In this document: one piece after another, positions 22,700 through 34,846 of the stretch
How the letters are laid out: each line of letters starts with the position of its first letter
Numbering within the stretch: position 1 is the stretch's first letter
Assembly (NCBI GenBank): GCA_032690845.1
Contig: CM064417.1
Span: 26,299,833-26,363,832, forward strand
Direction: 5' to 3'
Source: Eleusine coracana subsp. coracana
Lineage: Eukaryota > Streptophyta > Magnoliopsida > Poales > Poaceae
Length of the DNA stretch: 64,000 bases
Notes under the pieces: generated by a model
The model's input: the letters and a program-made list of their open reading frames with translations, nothing else
The model's database searches: none
What the model was told of the DNA's origin: nothing
Translations under genes and position numbers: made by a program

Positions 22700-24163
22700 A
22701 GACCTGACTCGACAACCACTGAAGTTGATGTAAAAGCTTCTGGACCCTCTGCTGGAGTAGTGGAAGTAGCAGGAACAAGATCGGATGTAGTGAGATGTGG
22801 TGAATCATCATCATCTTCATCTAGGCCCTATAGGTCCTCTTCTACAAAGATGCTCTCCTCCATCTCCCTGTTACCTGCAGTCTCATCCACATTGCTTGCA
22901 CAAGAACTTGATTCATCAAAGGTTACATCATAGCACTCTACGATGGTGTTAGTTTCCAAATTTAAGACTCTGTAGGAATGGCCATGAAGAGAGTAACCAA
23001 GAAAGATGCCATCTCGACTCAAACTTATCAATATTGCCATGCTTGAGAATAAAGCACTTGCAACCAAAGGCATAGAAATGAGAAATAGATGGCTTCCTCC
23101 CAAAATGTAGCTCATGGGAAGTCACATTAAGAATTGAGCGCAAGAAAACCCAATTAGAAACATAGCAAGCAGTGCTGATGGCCTTAGCCCAGAACCACCT
23201 CGGAGTCCTATGCTCATCGAGCATCGTCCAGGCCATTTTCACCAAGGTTCTGTTCTTTCTTTCAACCACACCATTCTGCTGAGGAACACAAGGTGCTGAA
23301 AATTGATGCTCAATACCATGCTCAAGACAGAAGGCATCAAAGGAGGAGTTCTTGAACTCGGTGCCATTATCACTGCGGATTGCTCGTAATGCACCAGGAA
23401 GTTCCTTGAACAACCTCAAAGCTAAGCTCCAAAAGTGATGAAACACTTCATCCTTGCTCTCAAGGAAGTAAACCGAAGAGTAGCAAGAAAAGTCATCAAC
23501 AATCACAAGAATGCACCACTTCCCACCTGCCGAATGAACCCGAGAAGAACCAACAATGTCCATGTGAAGCAGCTCTCTAGAGTGTTCAGTCATCACCAAA
23601 TTAATTGGTGGATGAGAATTGGCAACCATTTTACCATGATGACATGGAGCACAAAACAAATTCTTATCAAATTTGAGCTTAGGCAATCCTCGGATCAATC
23701 CTAGGCCACTCAAGCAACAAAGCAAGTCAAAGATCATGTGACCTAGTCTCCTATGCCATGCCCATAGCTCAGAAGAAGATTGAGCAAACAAGCACTTGTG
23801 AGAGCCATGAGAAATAATAAAGTTAGCCTGAAAAACTCCCCTAATGCTAGAAATCCCACAAACCAAAGAATCATTCGAATCAAGAACACAAGAAGCATTT
23901 TTTATAAAGCGCACTTCCAAACCAACATCAAGCAACTGAGAAACAGAGAGGAGATTGTACTTGAGATGCTCAACCAAACCAACATCCTTAAGAGTGAAGT
24001 TTTCATTTACCTTTATTGCTCCCCTTGCCTTCACTCTCCCTCTCTTGTCATCCCCAAAGGTCACATACTCATGACGCTTCAAGGGAGTGAGGCTAGAGAA
24101 CCACTTTGTATCTCCGGACATGTTGCGCGAACACCCGGAGTCTATCAACCATTTGTTCTCCAA
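22700..24163 (-). pseudogene. copia-2 protease and integrase, frameshifted
   Basis: A long open frame, 24163-22949 (404 codons), runs from protease WLIDSGCSRNMSGD through pre-integrase (LWAWHRRLGHM..CAPCHHGK, HHCC zinc residues) to the integrase core (LLHMDIVG, SDNGTEFKN, ERKNRTLVKMA), so the D-D-E residues are kept. Near 23000 the frame shifts and 23115-22828 carries on with GIFLGYSLHGHSYRVLN and an acidic linker to RT. The longest intact coding stretch in copia-2. Confidence 0.9.
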
Positions 24164-24471
24164 GCTTCCACCTGCTGCCTATAAAGAACGAGAAGGAAAG
24201 ATCGATGGCTCAATGCTGGGGTTAGAGCTTTTAGGGAGCCAGCACTTCACCACATGACCTACAGAAGTTATCACAGTTCTTTGCACATTACCACTCGAAC
24301 GCATGGGAGAAGAACCATGATGCGGAAAGTGTGGCCTGTCAAAGTGTCTCGACTCAAACCTCGGGTTATGAAGATAGAAATCGTCTGTGTGAAAGTCAAA
24401 TCCAACGAGTGATGCTCACCATGATGGGGAAAACATGGGGCGCCTAAGCGTTGCTGCGCAAAGCCTTTGTT

Positions 24472-26646
24472 TCATGAATCAAAGCCATATGAGGAATAAC
24501 CCTGTCCATGATAGGAACAAGAAAAAGAGCAAGGCTGAAAATCAACAAAATCATCATGATGCACAGTTCTAGTTAAGTCAGCTTGCATCCTCTCAATCTT
24601 CTTATGCCTATAACAGAATTCATCCAAGTGGCCTTTGCGACCACAGAACATGCAAATGTAGACACTCTCATGTTTAAGCTTTGCTTGCATAGGAGGTTTG
24701 GGTTTTGGTTTCTCAGCTTCCTTTGGGTTGAATGAGGGATTTGGGGTAGGTGGATAGTTTGTATCAATGGGCTTGATGGATTGTTCCTCATCCTTGTAGC
24801 TAGATCTTGGCACAAACTTACCCACATTAGCACTCTCTTTATCACACCTCTCATATCCCAAACCCGAGTTGTAGGTTGACCTACAAGCACTCTCTTTGAC
24901 TCTTGACAAGTCACTCTCAATTTTCTCTTCGCTCACTAGGGTTCTTTTGAGGCGAGAGATGAGATAATCATTTTCTTGAGCTTGGTTCTTGTTTTCCTCT
25001 CTAGTGATTGCAAGCTTATCCTTAAGAGAGCCACACACTACACATGATGGTGGGAGAACTTTCGAGTGAGTCTCATTTAGGAGCTTGGACTCAAGCTCTT
25101 TGACTTTGAAGAGTTTAGCTTCCAACTCACTAGTGAGCTTGGGGCACTTTTGACATGCACCCAAAAGAGTTGGCCTAGCCTTGAATTCATCAAGCTCTTT
25201 AAGGACACTCTCAAGCTGACTGACAACTTGAGCATGCACACTCTCTCTCTGACTGAGATCATTCATCACAACTTGACAAGACTCACACTCTATAACAATG
25301 TCATCTCTAGCCAGCTTAGACCTAAGCGCAGTAATCTCATAATCAGCACTCTCTAACTTAGACTTAAGCTCTCTACTCTCACGAACAGCACTACGAAGCT
25401 TATTATCTTGCATGAGCAAAACATCGTGCAAATGATTGAGTTCAGAAGAGAGCTCATCAACAGTGGGGGGGGGGGGTGGGGGTGGGGGGGTGGGGGGGGG
25501 GGGTACCTCGCTTGTGTCAGAGTCGCAGCCAGAGTCAGTGTCATGATCATTCTTTGCCATGAAGCAAAGCCCGGTGAAGTCGTCCTTCCTCTCGACTCAT
25601 GGCTTCTCAATCTCCTCCTCAGATCTTGTAAGGCCATCACTTTATGTGAGGTCGACATCGCTTAAAGTGGTAACACAGCACGCGTGCGACAGCCTTTGTG
25701 AATTTCTTGGAGTTCTTGCCTTTCTTGTAGAAGTGGTTCTTCTTCTTCTTGAAGTCTTCAAAGTTGTTGTCACGTTACCCGGTCTTCTTCTTCTTGTTGG
25801 GGTAGTCAGCAATGAAGTGTTCAGGGTGACCACACTCGAAGCAGGTTCTTGAGCCACTGCCTCTTCTCTATGTCAGGAATGCACTCCATCTGTTCATCGG
25901 AAGCTGCAACAAGAGAGGACAGAGCAAACTCCAAAGAAGACTTGTCAAGTGAGGGGTTAGTTCCATAAGAAGCACCACCGTGATTACCCTTTTGAGAACT
26001 AGAAAGCAAAGCCATACTAGAAGCACGATTAGCATGATTAGGACGAGATTTCCTAGACAGTTCATGTGATTTTAGCTTGCTATATAGTTGCTCATAGTTC
26101 AGGGTATTGAACTCAGCAGTTTCCTCAAGTGCAGAAATTTTAACCCCCCAAACATTGTCATCAAGAGAATATAGCAATTGTTTGGCTCTATCATTATCGT
26201 TGTACACCAAGTGCCACAAGTTCTCAAATTGCAAACAATAGCCTCGAACCTATGAAAGGTATCATCTAGTATTCGCCAGGTTTTTGTGCATAGGTTTGGT
26301 ACTGTCTATTATAAGAGTCCTTACGCATAGACTTTACTTGATTGGAACCCTCATGGTATGTGTAAAGTTTCTCCTAAATAGCATGAGCAGTGTCAAGATG
26401 AGAAACACAATCAAATTCGCTCCTATCAAGTGCAGAGAGCAAGATGTTAACAGCTTTGGAGTTGTTTTCATACTTGTTTAACTCACCAACGGGTGTAGTA
26501 TCGAGGTTGGTAGGTATGTTGTATTCTTGCTCGACGATGTCCCAGATAGCACGTCCTTGACTTAAGAGATAAGCCTTGGTCCATGATTTCCAATAAGGAA
26601 AAACTTCCCCATTAAACATCACAATCTTGACCGCACAGTTCTCCAT
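24472..26646 (-). pseudogene. copia-2 gag polyprotein, broken
   Basis: 26646-26374 is the gag N-terminus (FNGEVFPYWKSWTKAYL, IWDIVEQEY). 26234-25821 continues gag (NLWHLVYNDNDRAKQLLYSLDD). A first zinc knuckle follows, FECGHPEHFIADY, with its last Cys replaced by Tyr. 25560-24472 (362 codons) is the tail: a poly-Pro stretch coded by the G-tract, a coiled-coil-like Leu/Ser/Glu region, and a second zinc finger CMFCGRKGHLDEFC. Such double-finger gag tails are typical of grass copia elements of the Maximus/SIRE type. Stops and frameshifts separate the pieces. 24164-24471 is coding-like sequence up to protease. Confidence 0.82.
25464..25503 (-). repeat. G-tract coding poly-proline
   Basis: 40 bases of G broken only by three single T bases on the plus strand. 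On the minus strand it encodes the Pro-rich run PPPPTPPPPPPPPT of the gag tail. It has several G-runs of four or more close together, so G-quadruplex formation is plausible. Confidence 0.9.
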
Positions 26647-26696
26647 GTCGCCTCCTGATCACAAAGCCAGTGAAGGTCAACTAGTGATCAAACCGG

Positions 26697-26709
26697 CTCT
26701 GATACCAAT
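26697..26709 (-). other. copia-2 primer-binding site
   Basis: Minus strand reads TTGGTATCAGAGC directly after the LTR end CTTCA(A). This is the standard site complementary to the 3' end of initiator tRNA-Met. Confidence 0.9.
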
Positions 26710-27729
26710 TGAAGAACCAGGAAGGCGACCGGAGGGGGGGGGGGGCTGAATGGGAGCCAATTAAAATTCTTTACAAGAACTTGACCTATATTCCAATTAC
26801 TATCCAAACCAACCTCTAACCAAATCACTAAGATTACACACACCAACTTATGATGTGCTAACCCTAGGAATGATTCAAAACAATAGGAGGCATAGCGGAA
26901 GCTCAAGAGGATAAAAAAAGGGAAACAAAGATGATCCGAGAAATTGCAATTCTGGAGCTTGACGGAAGTTCTGAAGTACACGACGGAAGTTCCGAAGTTC
27001 ACGACAGAAGTGCTGTCATCGACGGAAGTTCCGGGCAACAGAAGTTCTGTCACTCATGGAACTTCCATGGTCCATGACGGAAGTTCTGTCCCAGTGACAG
27101 AAGTTCTGTCCTAGTGACGGAAGTTCTGTCCTGGTAAAATTAGGAGCTCTATTTTGACAAGAAAAATACCAAAACTCTATCAAACGAACTCCAAAAATCA
27201 CGAAATTTGGACCAGATCATCCTAAAGACATCATGACCCTCCTCTAAAGAGATCCAATCAAAAAGCTCAAAGAATCATTATGAATTTCAGATCTTGTGCC
27301 AAGAACAAAAAAGGGAAGAACTTGGAGAAATCTATGAAATTGAAGGTGGTCGTGCCTTTGATTCGATCAAGGACCCATCTAGCGTTGCTCTAACACATCA
27401 TAGCACCAATATACCCTAAGAAATCCATTCCAAAACCCACTCAAAATCGAGATAAAAAATCACCACGAAAATAGCTCCAAAAATAGGAAAAAGAGAAATT
27501 CGGGATTTAGGGAGAAGAGAAGATCTTGAGCACGAAATTGAATCTCATATCATTGATTCTTGCATACATGATTAATGGATATATGGTTAGAAAGACACCC
27601 TCTTCCTCCCACTCTTTGGAAGAGAAAAGCTTGTCTCTCACACACTCTCTTCTCTCCACTACAACATGAGGCACACTCCTAGCTCTATGGAAAGAAAACT
27701 TAACACAAGGCTAACGGGAAGAGACACCC
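26710..27729 (-). repeat. copia-2 5' LTR, part 1 (next to primer site)
   Basis: Starts at the primer site and contains degenerate GACGGAAGTTCCG palindromic motifs (26960-27130) and a G-tract (26736-26747). It is cut at 27729 by gypsy-A and continues at 43897. No ORF of note. Confidence 0.85.
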
Positions 27730-28640
27730 TGATTAGGACATCACTCCTATGGATACACACAACACTCCTCCAATTCTGAACTTGCAAGGTCCAATGACTA
27801 GAGCTCGTGCACGACGACTAAATTTAGAGGTGAGCTCGTTCCTACGTTCTTCGTTATATGTTACTTTTAAGAATGGTTTGCTACCTAATGATTATATTAT
27901 GATTAGGAACCATGGAGAGGACCAGGAGATGATGGGAAAAGGACTTGGGAACATGGAGTACCAGCAAGGACTTGGAAGCCAAGGTGGAGGCCCAATCAAA
28001 ACCAACTTCAAGTCTATTTTGGGGCCTAGGACCAGTCTACACTAAAAGAGATGCCCAAGACGCATACGAACTCGGATTTGGATGTTCTACATATGCACAA
28101 AAAGATAAGAAGAAGACCATTCCAATACCACTGATCTCATGTCAAATTCCATCAGGAGTCATAGGGAATTGTCAAAACAATAGAGGGTTCAGAATCAGCG
28201 TCGGTGCTGTGTTGCCTGTTTTTGGCCTTTGGGCTTTGTATCCAGTTGAGCCAATTAGGGGCGCATCCAGAGGGTCTTGCAAGACCCTAGGGTCTTCATA
28301 TACAGTCGCCACCACACCATTAGGGTTCAGGTTTTTCCTAGATTAATTCTGTTCATAAAAAGTGTCACCGTTCATTGGTTTGTGAGACCCCAACTTCGTG
28401 AGCTTAATCATTCATCTACAATTGTGTTGCATTCTTCTTTGTTCTTGATTCATAGGCAGGGATTTGCCTTCTTTGTGAGGTCAATTGTCCTTGGACGGTT
28501 GATAACCAGAGGAGATGTTGTGCTATGATTACGGGGTTCTGAATGTGTTGTTTAGAAGCCGGATTGATTTGTGTTTCACCTCCGCCCAAATCAAGATTTA
28601 CTAGAACCTTTTGGAAGATCAGGAACCCATCTCCACATCT
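27730..28640 (+). repeat. gypsy-A 5' LTR
   Basis: 911 bp. Starts TGATTAGGACATCACTCC and ends CCACATCT where other copies end CATCA. Includes the LTR-encoded protein tail (PMTRARARRLN), a TATA-like site in GGGTCTTCATATACAG near 28290-28310, and the block GGTTGATAACCAGAGGAGA shared with all family members. Confidence 0.9.
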
Positions 28641-28656
28641 AGTGGTAATCAGAGTT
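28641..28656 (+). other. gypsy-A primer-binding site
   Basis: AGTGGTAATCAGAGTT directly after the LTR. It resembles the tRNA-Met site TGGTATCAGAGC with one inserted A and a terminal change. Confidence 0.75.
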
Positions 28657-29872
28657 TTAGATGCACCGTCAGGTTCGCACTACCTTTTAGTTTTGTTTTC
28701 GTGTTCTTCCTATCGTCCACAGAAAACCACATTTTTTTTCCTCCGCCCATAACCACGTGTTCGTTTAGTTTCAGAGTCTGTAGTGTTGAGTTTGTGCCCT
28801 AGTTTTAGAGCCTTTTGCATATTTCAATTTTAGAGTCTGTAGTCTTGAGTTTGTGCCCTAGTTCTTGTTTAGTCGCTGGTTTAGTGTGTGTTTTTGTCGT
28901 CAGTAGTGTTTCCCTTGCAACCCTAGACGCCACCCCTCCTCCACCACTCTTTGTTTTGTTCGGCTTTGTATGCTTGGGTTGATTAATCGATCCCACTCTA
29001 ATCCCACCCTAAACCCACCCTCAACATCTTGGGCCAACCCCCATAATTTCCACTTTCCGCTGCATCCATCCCGACAAAAAATTTCTTACCCGATTCCAAA
29101 ACCGACCCCAAACCGACTCGGGTTTCACTCAAACCTCGGGTTTCTTCAAAACCAGTTTCAACACACCTTCTGTAAAACGGCCATAACTTTTAGCTCGGTT
29201 GTCTGTTTTGACTGAAATTTTTACAGGAGCTTCTTGACTCGAAAAGGGGTCATCCTTTGCCCTTCTCAAAAAAATAAAAAAAAAATCAGGAAGATAAAGA
29301 AAAAATTCATTTAAGTTAAAACCTGACATTTTCTGAAACTTGCAGAATTTCTATAGGCCACATCCTACCTCTATTTGAGCTAAAATATTCTGTGGGTTCT
29401 CTCCCATTGCCATTGAGTTGGAGAAAAATATCAAAAAGAAATAAAAAAAGAAATTTCGGATTTCTACTAGTGCTCCATCTAGGCCCCTGGGTTTTGGAGG
29501 TTTGGCTGTTTTACACCTAGCCCCCTGTTATCGACTGTGTTCCTTTGCCTACTTGTTTCTGCCTTGCTATCACTACTGTTCTAGGACATAGTTAGACCAG
29601 CAACTAGGGACAAGTTACTTGGGGCACTGACTCAGCTTTACTCTCTATTTTTGATTTGTGTGCCACTCACATATATATATTTGGCCTTCCTAGCTCTACA
29701 TATTTCTTTTGGACAACACAGGTTATTTGATGACCCTTGCAATCGTGGAAGACACCTCCCTGGTATCGTTTGCTTTGCTTTTCAGAACTTTTTAAGATCT
29801 TTGTAAGGAGTTCCTTTTGCTATGTTGAGAGGCACCACTGCTTAGTGGTTTCGTAGGGATAACCTTCACTGT
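28657..29872 (+). other. gypsy-A leader region
   Basis: About 1.2 kb without conserved coding, aligned throughout with the gypsy-B leader (32218-33409). Shared blocks include CACTTTCCGCTGCATCCATC, GACCAGCAACTAGGGACAAG and GAGAGGCACCACTGCTTAG. Probably an untranslated leader with packaging signals. Confidence 0.7.
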
Positions 29873-31278
29873 TTGTTTCCTGTTTTGGTGTTTGTGAAGA
29901 CAGCAAGCGATGGAGAGTGGCCTTCGCCCTCAAAATTTGATGAGTGTGTGAGCCAAGATCAGCTACAGAAGGCTTTGCAGGTAGTTCAGAATAATTTGGC
30001 AGAGACGATCACCAGGGCTGTCACTGATGCAGTCAACAAGCTTCACCTTGGAGAAAGCATTGAGCGGTTGGATAAGAGGGTCTCTAAGTTAACTGATCAG
30101 GTTATTGAGTTGGAGACCACTCATAAGACCAACGACAACATCACCAACGACATTCAAGACGACCATGACGAAGACACGGTGTATAAGGCTGATGGCACCG
30201 TGGATGGAGCTGCTATAAGGACCGTGAGATTACGATGTCGTTTGCACCATAAAAATCAAGGTATGGGTGGTTTCCGCAACCACGACCGTCGCCCACAAGG
30301 TAACAATCATGGCCATGCTCCAGATGATCCGTATGCTAAAATTAAGTTTTCAATTCCTTCATTTTTGTGTTAGTATGATGGTGATGCTTATCTTGATTGG
30401 GAGATGACTGTAGAGCAAAAATTTAATGCCCATCTTGTTCCTGAACAACATAGAGTTAGACAAGCCACTAGTGAGTTTAAGGACTTTGCTATTGTTTGGT
30501 GGAGTGGTCTTGCTGATGAAGCTGATTTACCTACTACTTGGGATGAACTTAAGGTAGCAATGCGTGATCGTTTTGTTCCTCCTTCCTTTTATAGAGAGAT
30601 TTGTAATAAACTACAGCGCTTAGATCAAGGAGATAAAATTGTTCAGGAGTACTTTAGTGAGCTTTAGAAGGGTTTGATTCGTTGTGCTGTAGTTGAAAAA
30701 GTAGAGGATCAGATTTGCCACTTTTATTCTAGTTTAAGAAAAGAAATTCAAGACATCCTTGATTATAAAGAATTTTATACCCTCAACCAGTGTTTCCAAT
30801 ATGCTATGCTTGCAGAGAAAGAATTGCAGGGACTTTTCCAGGCTTTTGAGGAGTACAGCAAGTCCAGTCGTACCTTCTACCCACCGCGGCCGATGTGGAC
30901 TTCGGAGCTGCCCAAGCCATCTTTCCGGCCACCACCACCAGCAGCTGCCAAGGGAACCAGTGTTGTTTCTACAACACCAAGATAAGCCCCTGCACCTTCT
31001 ACGTGCTCAGGTAAAAATTCTATGTAGGTACCAGCTTGTAGTGCCTCCTCTGTTGCTTTGACGGGACACACTACAAGGATTCAGTGCCACTGCTGCCATG
31101 GACTTGGTCATGTGCAGAGAGATTGCCCAAGTAGGCGGGCATATGTGGTGACGGATGATGGCGGTTACATGAGCACCTCCGATGTGGAGCATGAGGAGGA
31201 GTATGTCGCTGCCACCAGCGGTGACCTCGTCCTTGGAGGCGAAGACACCACAGGCTACATGAATATTATTGTGCAGCG
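29873..31278 (+). pseudogene. gypsy-A gag, with nonsense mutations
   Basis: Same gag as gypsy-B: N-terminal helical region (LDKRVSKLTDQVIELE), the gag core (WEMTVEQKFNAHLVPEQHRVRQATSEFKDFAIVWWSGL, FYREICNKLQRLDQGDK), a Pro-rich linker, and the zinc knuckle CHCCHGLGHVQRDC (CX2CX4HX4C). Stops at about 30370, 30665, 30982 and 31026 replace sense codons of gypsy-B, two of them simple CAG-to-TAG changes. The frame ends at VQR, where gypsy-B is inserted. Confidence 0.92.
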
Positions 31279-32202
31279 TGATGAGGACATCACTCCTATG
31301 GATACACACAACACTCCTCCAAATCTGGACTTGCAAGGTCCAATGACTAGAGCTCGTGCACGACAACTAAATTTAGAGGTGAGCTCGTTCCTACGTTCTT
31401 CGCTATATGTTACTTTTGAGAATGGTTTGCTACCTAATGATTATTTTATGATTAGAAACCATGGAGAGGACCAGGAGATGATGGGAGAACGATTTGGGAA
31501 CGTGGAGGACCAGCAAGGGCTTGGAAGCCAAAGTGGAGGCCCAATCAAAACCGACTTCGAGTCTGTTTCGGGGCCCAGGACCAGTCTGTACTAAAACGGT
31601 CGCCCAGGACGCATACGGACTCGGATTTGGACGTTCTACATATGCACGGAAAGATAAGGAGAAGACCTTTCCAATGCCGCTGGCCTCATGTCAAAATTCA
31701 TCCAGAGTCATCGGGAATCGTCAGAACAAGAGAGAGTCCAGAATCTGTGTCGGTGCTGTGTCGCCTATTTTTTGCCTTTGGGCTTTGTATCTAGTTGAGC
31801 CCAATTAGGGGCGCGTCCGGAGGGTCTTGCACGACCCTAGGGTCTTTATATACAGCCGCCGCCACACCATTAGGGTTGGAGTTTTGCTTAGATCAATTCT
31901 GTTCATAAACAGTTTCGCCGTTCATCGGTTTGTGAGACCCCAACTTCGAGAGTTTAATCATACATCTGCAATTGTGTTGCATTCTTCGTTGTTCTTGCTT
32001 GTGTTCTTGATTTGCAGGCAGGGATTAGCCTTCTCGGCGAGGTCAATCGTCTTTTGGACGGTTGATAACCAGAGGAGACGTCGTGCTGCGATTGCGGGGT
32101 TTAGAACGTGCTGTTCTGAAGCCGGATCGATTTGTGTGTCGCCTCCGACCAAATCAACTTACCAAGAACCTTTCGGAAGATCGGGAACCCTTGTCCTCAT
32201 CA
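31279..32202 (+). repeat. gypsy-B 5' LTR
   Basis: 924 bp, TGATGAGGACATC to CCTCATCA. TATA-like TTTATATA near 31846-31852 lies at the usual spacing before the probable R region. The first 105 codons encode the integrase tail when the same sequence is at the 3' end. Confidence 0.93.
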
Positions 32203-32218
32203 AGTGGTAATCAGAGCT
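32203..32218 (+). other. gypsy-B primer-binding site
   Basis: AGTGGTAATCAGAGCT follows the LTR at once. It matches TGGTATCAGAGC (initiator tRNA-Met) apart from one extra A. Confidence 0.8.
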
Positions 32219-33409
32219 TCAGGTGCACCGTCAGGTTCATACTACCCTTTAGTTTTGTTTTCGTGTTCTTCCTATCGTCCACTGAAAATACCAAAAAAAA
32301 TTTTCCCCGCCCATAACCACGTGTTTAGCCTTTGCATATTTCAATTTCAGAGTCCGTAGTGTTGAGTTTGTGCCCTAGTTCTTGTTTAGTCGCTGGTTTA
32401 GTTTGTGTTTTTGTCGTCAGTAGTGTTTTCCCTTGCAACCCTAGCCGCCATCCCCTTCACCATCCTCGGTTTTGTCGGCTTTGTGTGCTAGGGTTGATTG
32501 TTCAACACGGCCACCCTAATCCCACCCTAAACCCACCCTCACCACCTCGGACCAATTTTCATAAATTCCACTTTCCGCTGCATCCATCTCGCCAAAAAAA
32601 AACTCCCTACCCGACCCCAAGCCCGACTCGGATTTCACTGAAACCACCGGGTTCTTCAAAACCGATTCCGACACCCCTTCGGTAAAACAGCCATAACTTT
32701 TCGCTCGGTTGTCCGTTTTCGCTGAAATTGTTACAGGAGATTCTTGATGAAAAGTTGAGCATACCCACACTGGGCTATGCCCTGTGTGCCCTCGTCAAAA
32801 AATTCAAAAAAATTCGGGAAGATAAAGAAAAAATTCATTCAAGTTGAAACCCGACGTTTTCTGAAACTTCAAGATTTTCTTTAGGCCACGTCCTAGCTCG
32901 GTTTGAGCTGAAATGTTTTGTGGTTTCTCCCTGTTTGCTAGTGAGTTGGAAAAAAATATCAAAAAAAAAAAATCAAAAAAAAAAAATTAGAATTCCTACT
33001 AGTGCTCCATCTAGCCCCCTGAAATTTCTGAGTTTGGCTGTTTTACACTAAGCCCCCTGTTATCGACTGTGTCCCTTTGTCTCCTTATTTCTTCTTTGCT
33101 ATCACTACTGTTCTAGAACATAGTTAGACCAGCAACTAGGGACAAGTTACTTGGGCACTTATTCAGCTTTACTATCTGTTTTTGATTTGTGTGCCACTCA
33201 TATATACATATTTGGCCTTCCTAGCTCTACATACTTCTTTTGGACAGCACATAGGTTATTTGGTAACCCTTGCAATCGTGGAACACTTCTCCCTGGTATC
33301 CTTCGCTTTGTTGTTTTCAGAACTTTGTAAGAGCTTTGCAAGAAGGTTACTTTTGCTGTGTTGAGAGGCACCACTGCTTAGTAGTTTTGTAGGGATAACC
33401 TTCACTTTT
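32219..33409 (+). other. gypsy-B leader region
   Basis: Non-coding 1.2-kb leader before gag, co-linear with that of gypsy-A. It includes A-rich runs (about 32950-32990). No conserved protein. Confidence 0.7.
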
Positions 33410-33667
33410 TTGTTTCCTGTTTTGATGTTTCTGATGTCAGGAAGCGACGGGGAGGGTGCTTCACCCTCAAAATTGGATGAGTGCGTGAGCCAAAATCAGT
33501 TACAGAAGGCTTTGCAGGCGGTTCAGAGTGATTTGGCAGAGACGATCACCAGGGCCGTCACCGACGCCGTCACCAAGCTTCACCTGGGAGAAAGCATTGA
33601 GCGGTTGGATAAGAGAGTCTCTAAGTTAACCGATCAGGTTGTCGAATTGGAGACCGCTCACAAGACC

Positions 33668-33716
<49 letters not shown>

Positions 33717-34846
33717 CCAACACCAACAACGACGCCAACAACGATGTTGAAGACGATCATGATGAAGCAATGGTGTATAAGGCTGATGGCACCGTCGATA
33801 GGTCAGCTACAAGGACCGCAAGGTTACGACGCCGTTTGCAACGTAACCCTCAAGGTATGGGTGGTTTCCACAACCACAACCGTCGCACACAAGGTAACTA
33901 TGCTCCAGATGATCCGTATGCTAAAATTAAGTTTTCAATTCCTTCGTTTTCGGGTCAATACGATGGTGATGCTTACCTTGATTAGGAAATGACGGTAGAA
34001 CAAAAATTTAATGCCCACCTTGTTCCTGAACAACATAGAGTTAGACAAGCCACTAGTGAGTTTAAGGACTTTGCTATTGTTTGGTGGAGTGGTCTAGCTG
34101 CTGAAACCGATTTGCCTACTACTTGGGAAGAACTTAAGGTAGAAATGCGTGATTGTTTTGTTCCTCCTTCTTTTTATAGAGAAATTCGTAATAAACTGCA
34201 GCGTTTAGATCAAGGAGATAAAACTGTTCAGGAGTATTTTAGTGAGCTTCAGAAGGGTTTGATTCGTTGTGCTGTGGTTGAAAAAGTAGAGGATCAGATT
34301 TGCCGCTTTTATTCTGGTTTGAGAAAAGAAATTCAGGACATCCTTGATTATAAAGAATTTTATACCCTCAACCAGTGTTTCCAGTATGCTATGCTTGCAG
34401 AGAAAGAATCACAGGGACTTTTCCAGGCTTTTGAGGAATACAGCAAGTCCAGGAATTTCTACCCACCACGGCCGACGGGGACTTCGGGGCTGCCCAAGCC
34501 ATCCTTCCGGCCGCCCCCACCAGCTAGTGTTGTTTCTGCAGCACCAAGATCAGCCCCTGCCCCTTCTACGCGCTCAGGTAAAAATTCTGTGCAGGTACCG
34601 GCTAGTAGTGCCTCCTCTGTTGCTTCGACGGGACGCACTATAGGGATTCAGTGCCACCGCTGCCATGGTCTTGGCCATGTGCAGAAAGATTGCCCAAGTA
34701 GGCGGGCATATGTGGCGACAGATGATGGCGGTTACATGAGCGCCTCCGATGTGGAGGATGAGGAGGAGGATGTCGCTGCCACCAGCGGTGACCTCGTCCT
34801 TGGAGGCGGAGATACCACGGGCTATATGAATATTATTGTGCAGCGT
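33410..34846 (+). pseudogene. gypsy-B gag
   Basis: Starts near ATG 33410 or, more likely, an ATG a few codons on. N-terminal helical region with LDKRVSKLTDQVVELE, then a 16-Asn run from an AAC repeat, a basic segment, and the gag core (EMTVEQKFNAHL, FKDFAIVWWSGL, FYREIRNKLQRLDQGDK). A Pro-rich linker precedes the zinc knuckle CHRCHGLGHVQKDC at 34652-34693. A single TAG at 33983-33985 replaces the Trp codon seen in gypsy-A and divides the frame. Gag builds the particle and binds RNA. Beyond the TAG the gag continues unbroken into pol. Confidence 0.92.
33668..33715 (+). repeat. (AAC)16 microsatellite in gypsy-B gag
   Basis: Sixteen perfect AAC units encoding 16 Asn, followed by a degenerate tail of ACC/AAC. 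The gypsy-A gag has no such run at the equivalent place (about 30125-30150). Confidence 0.95.
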
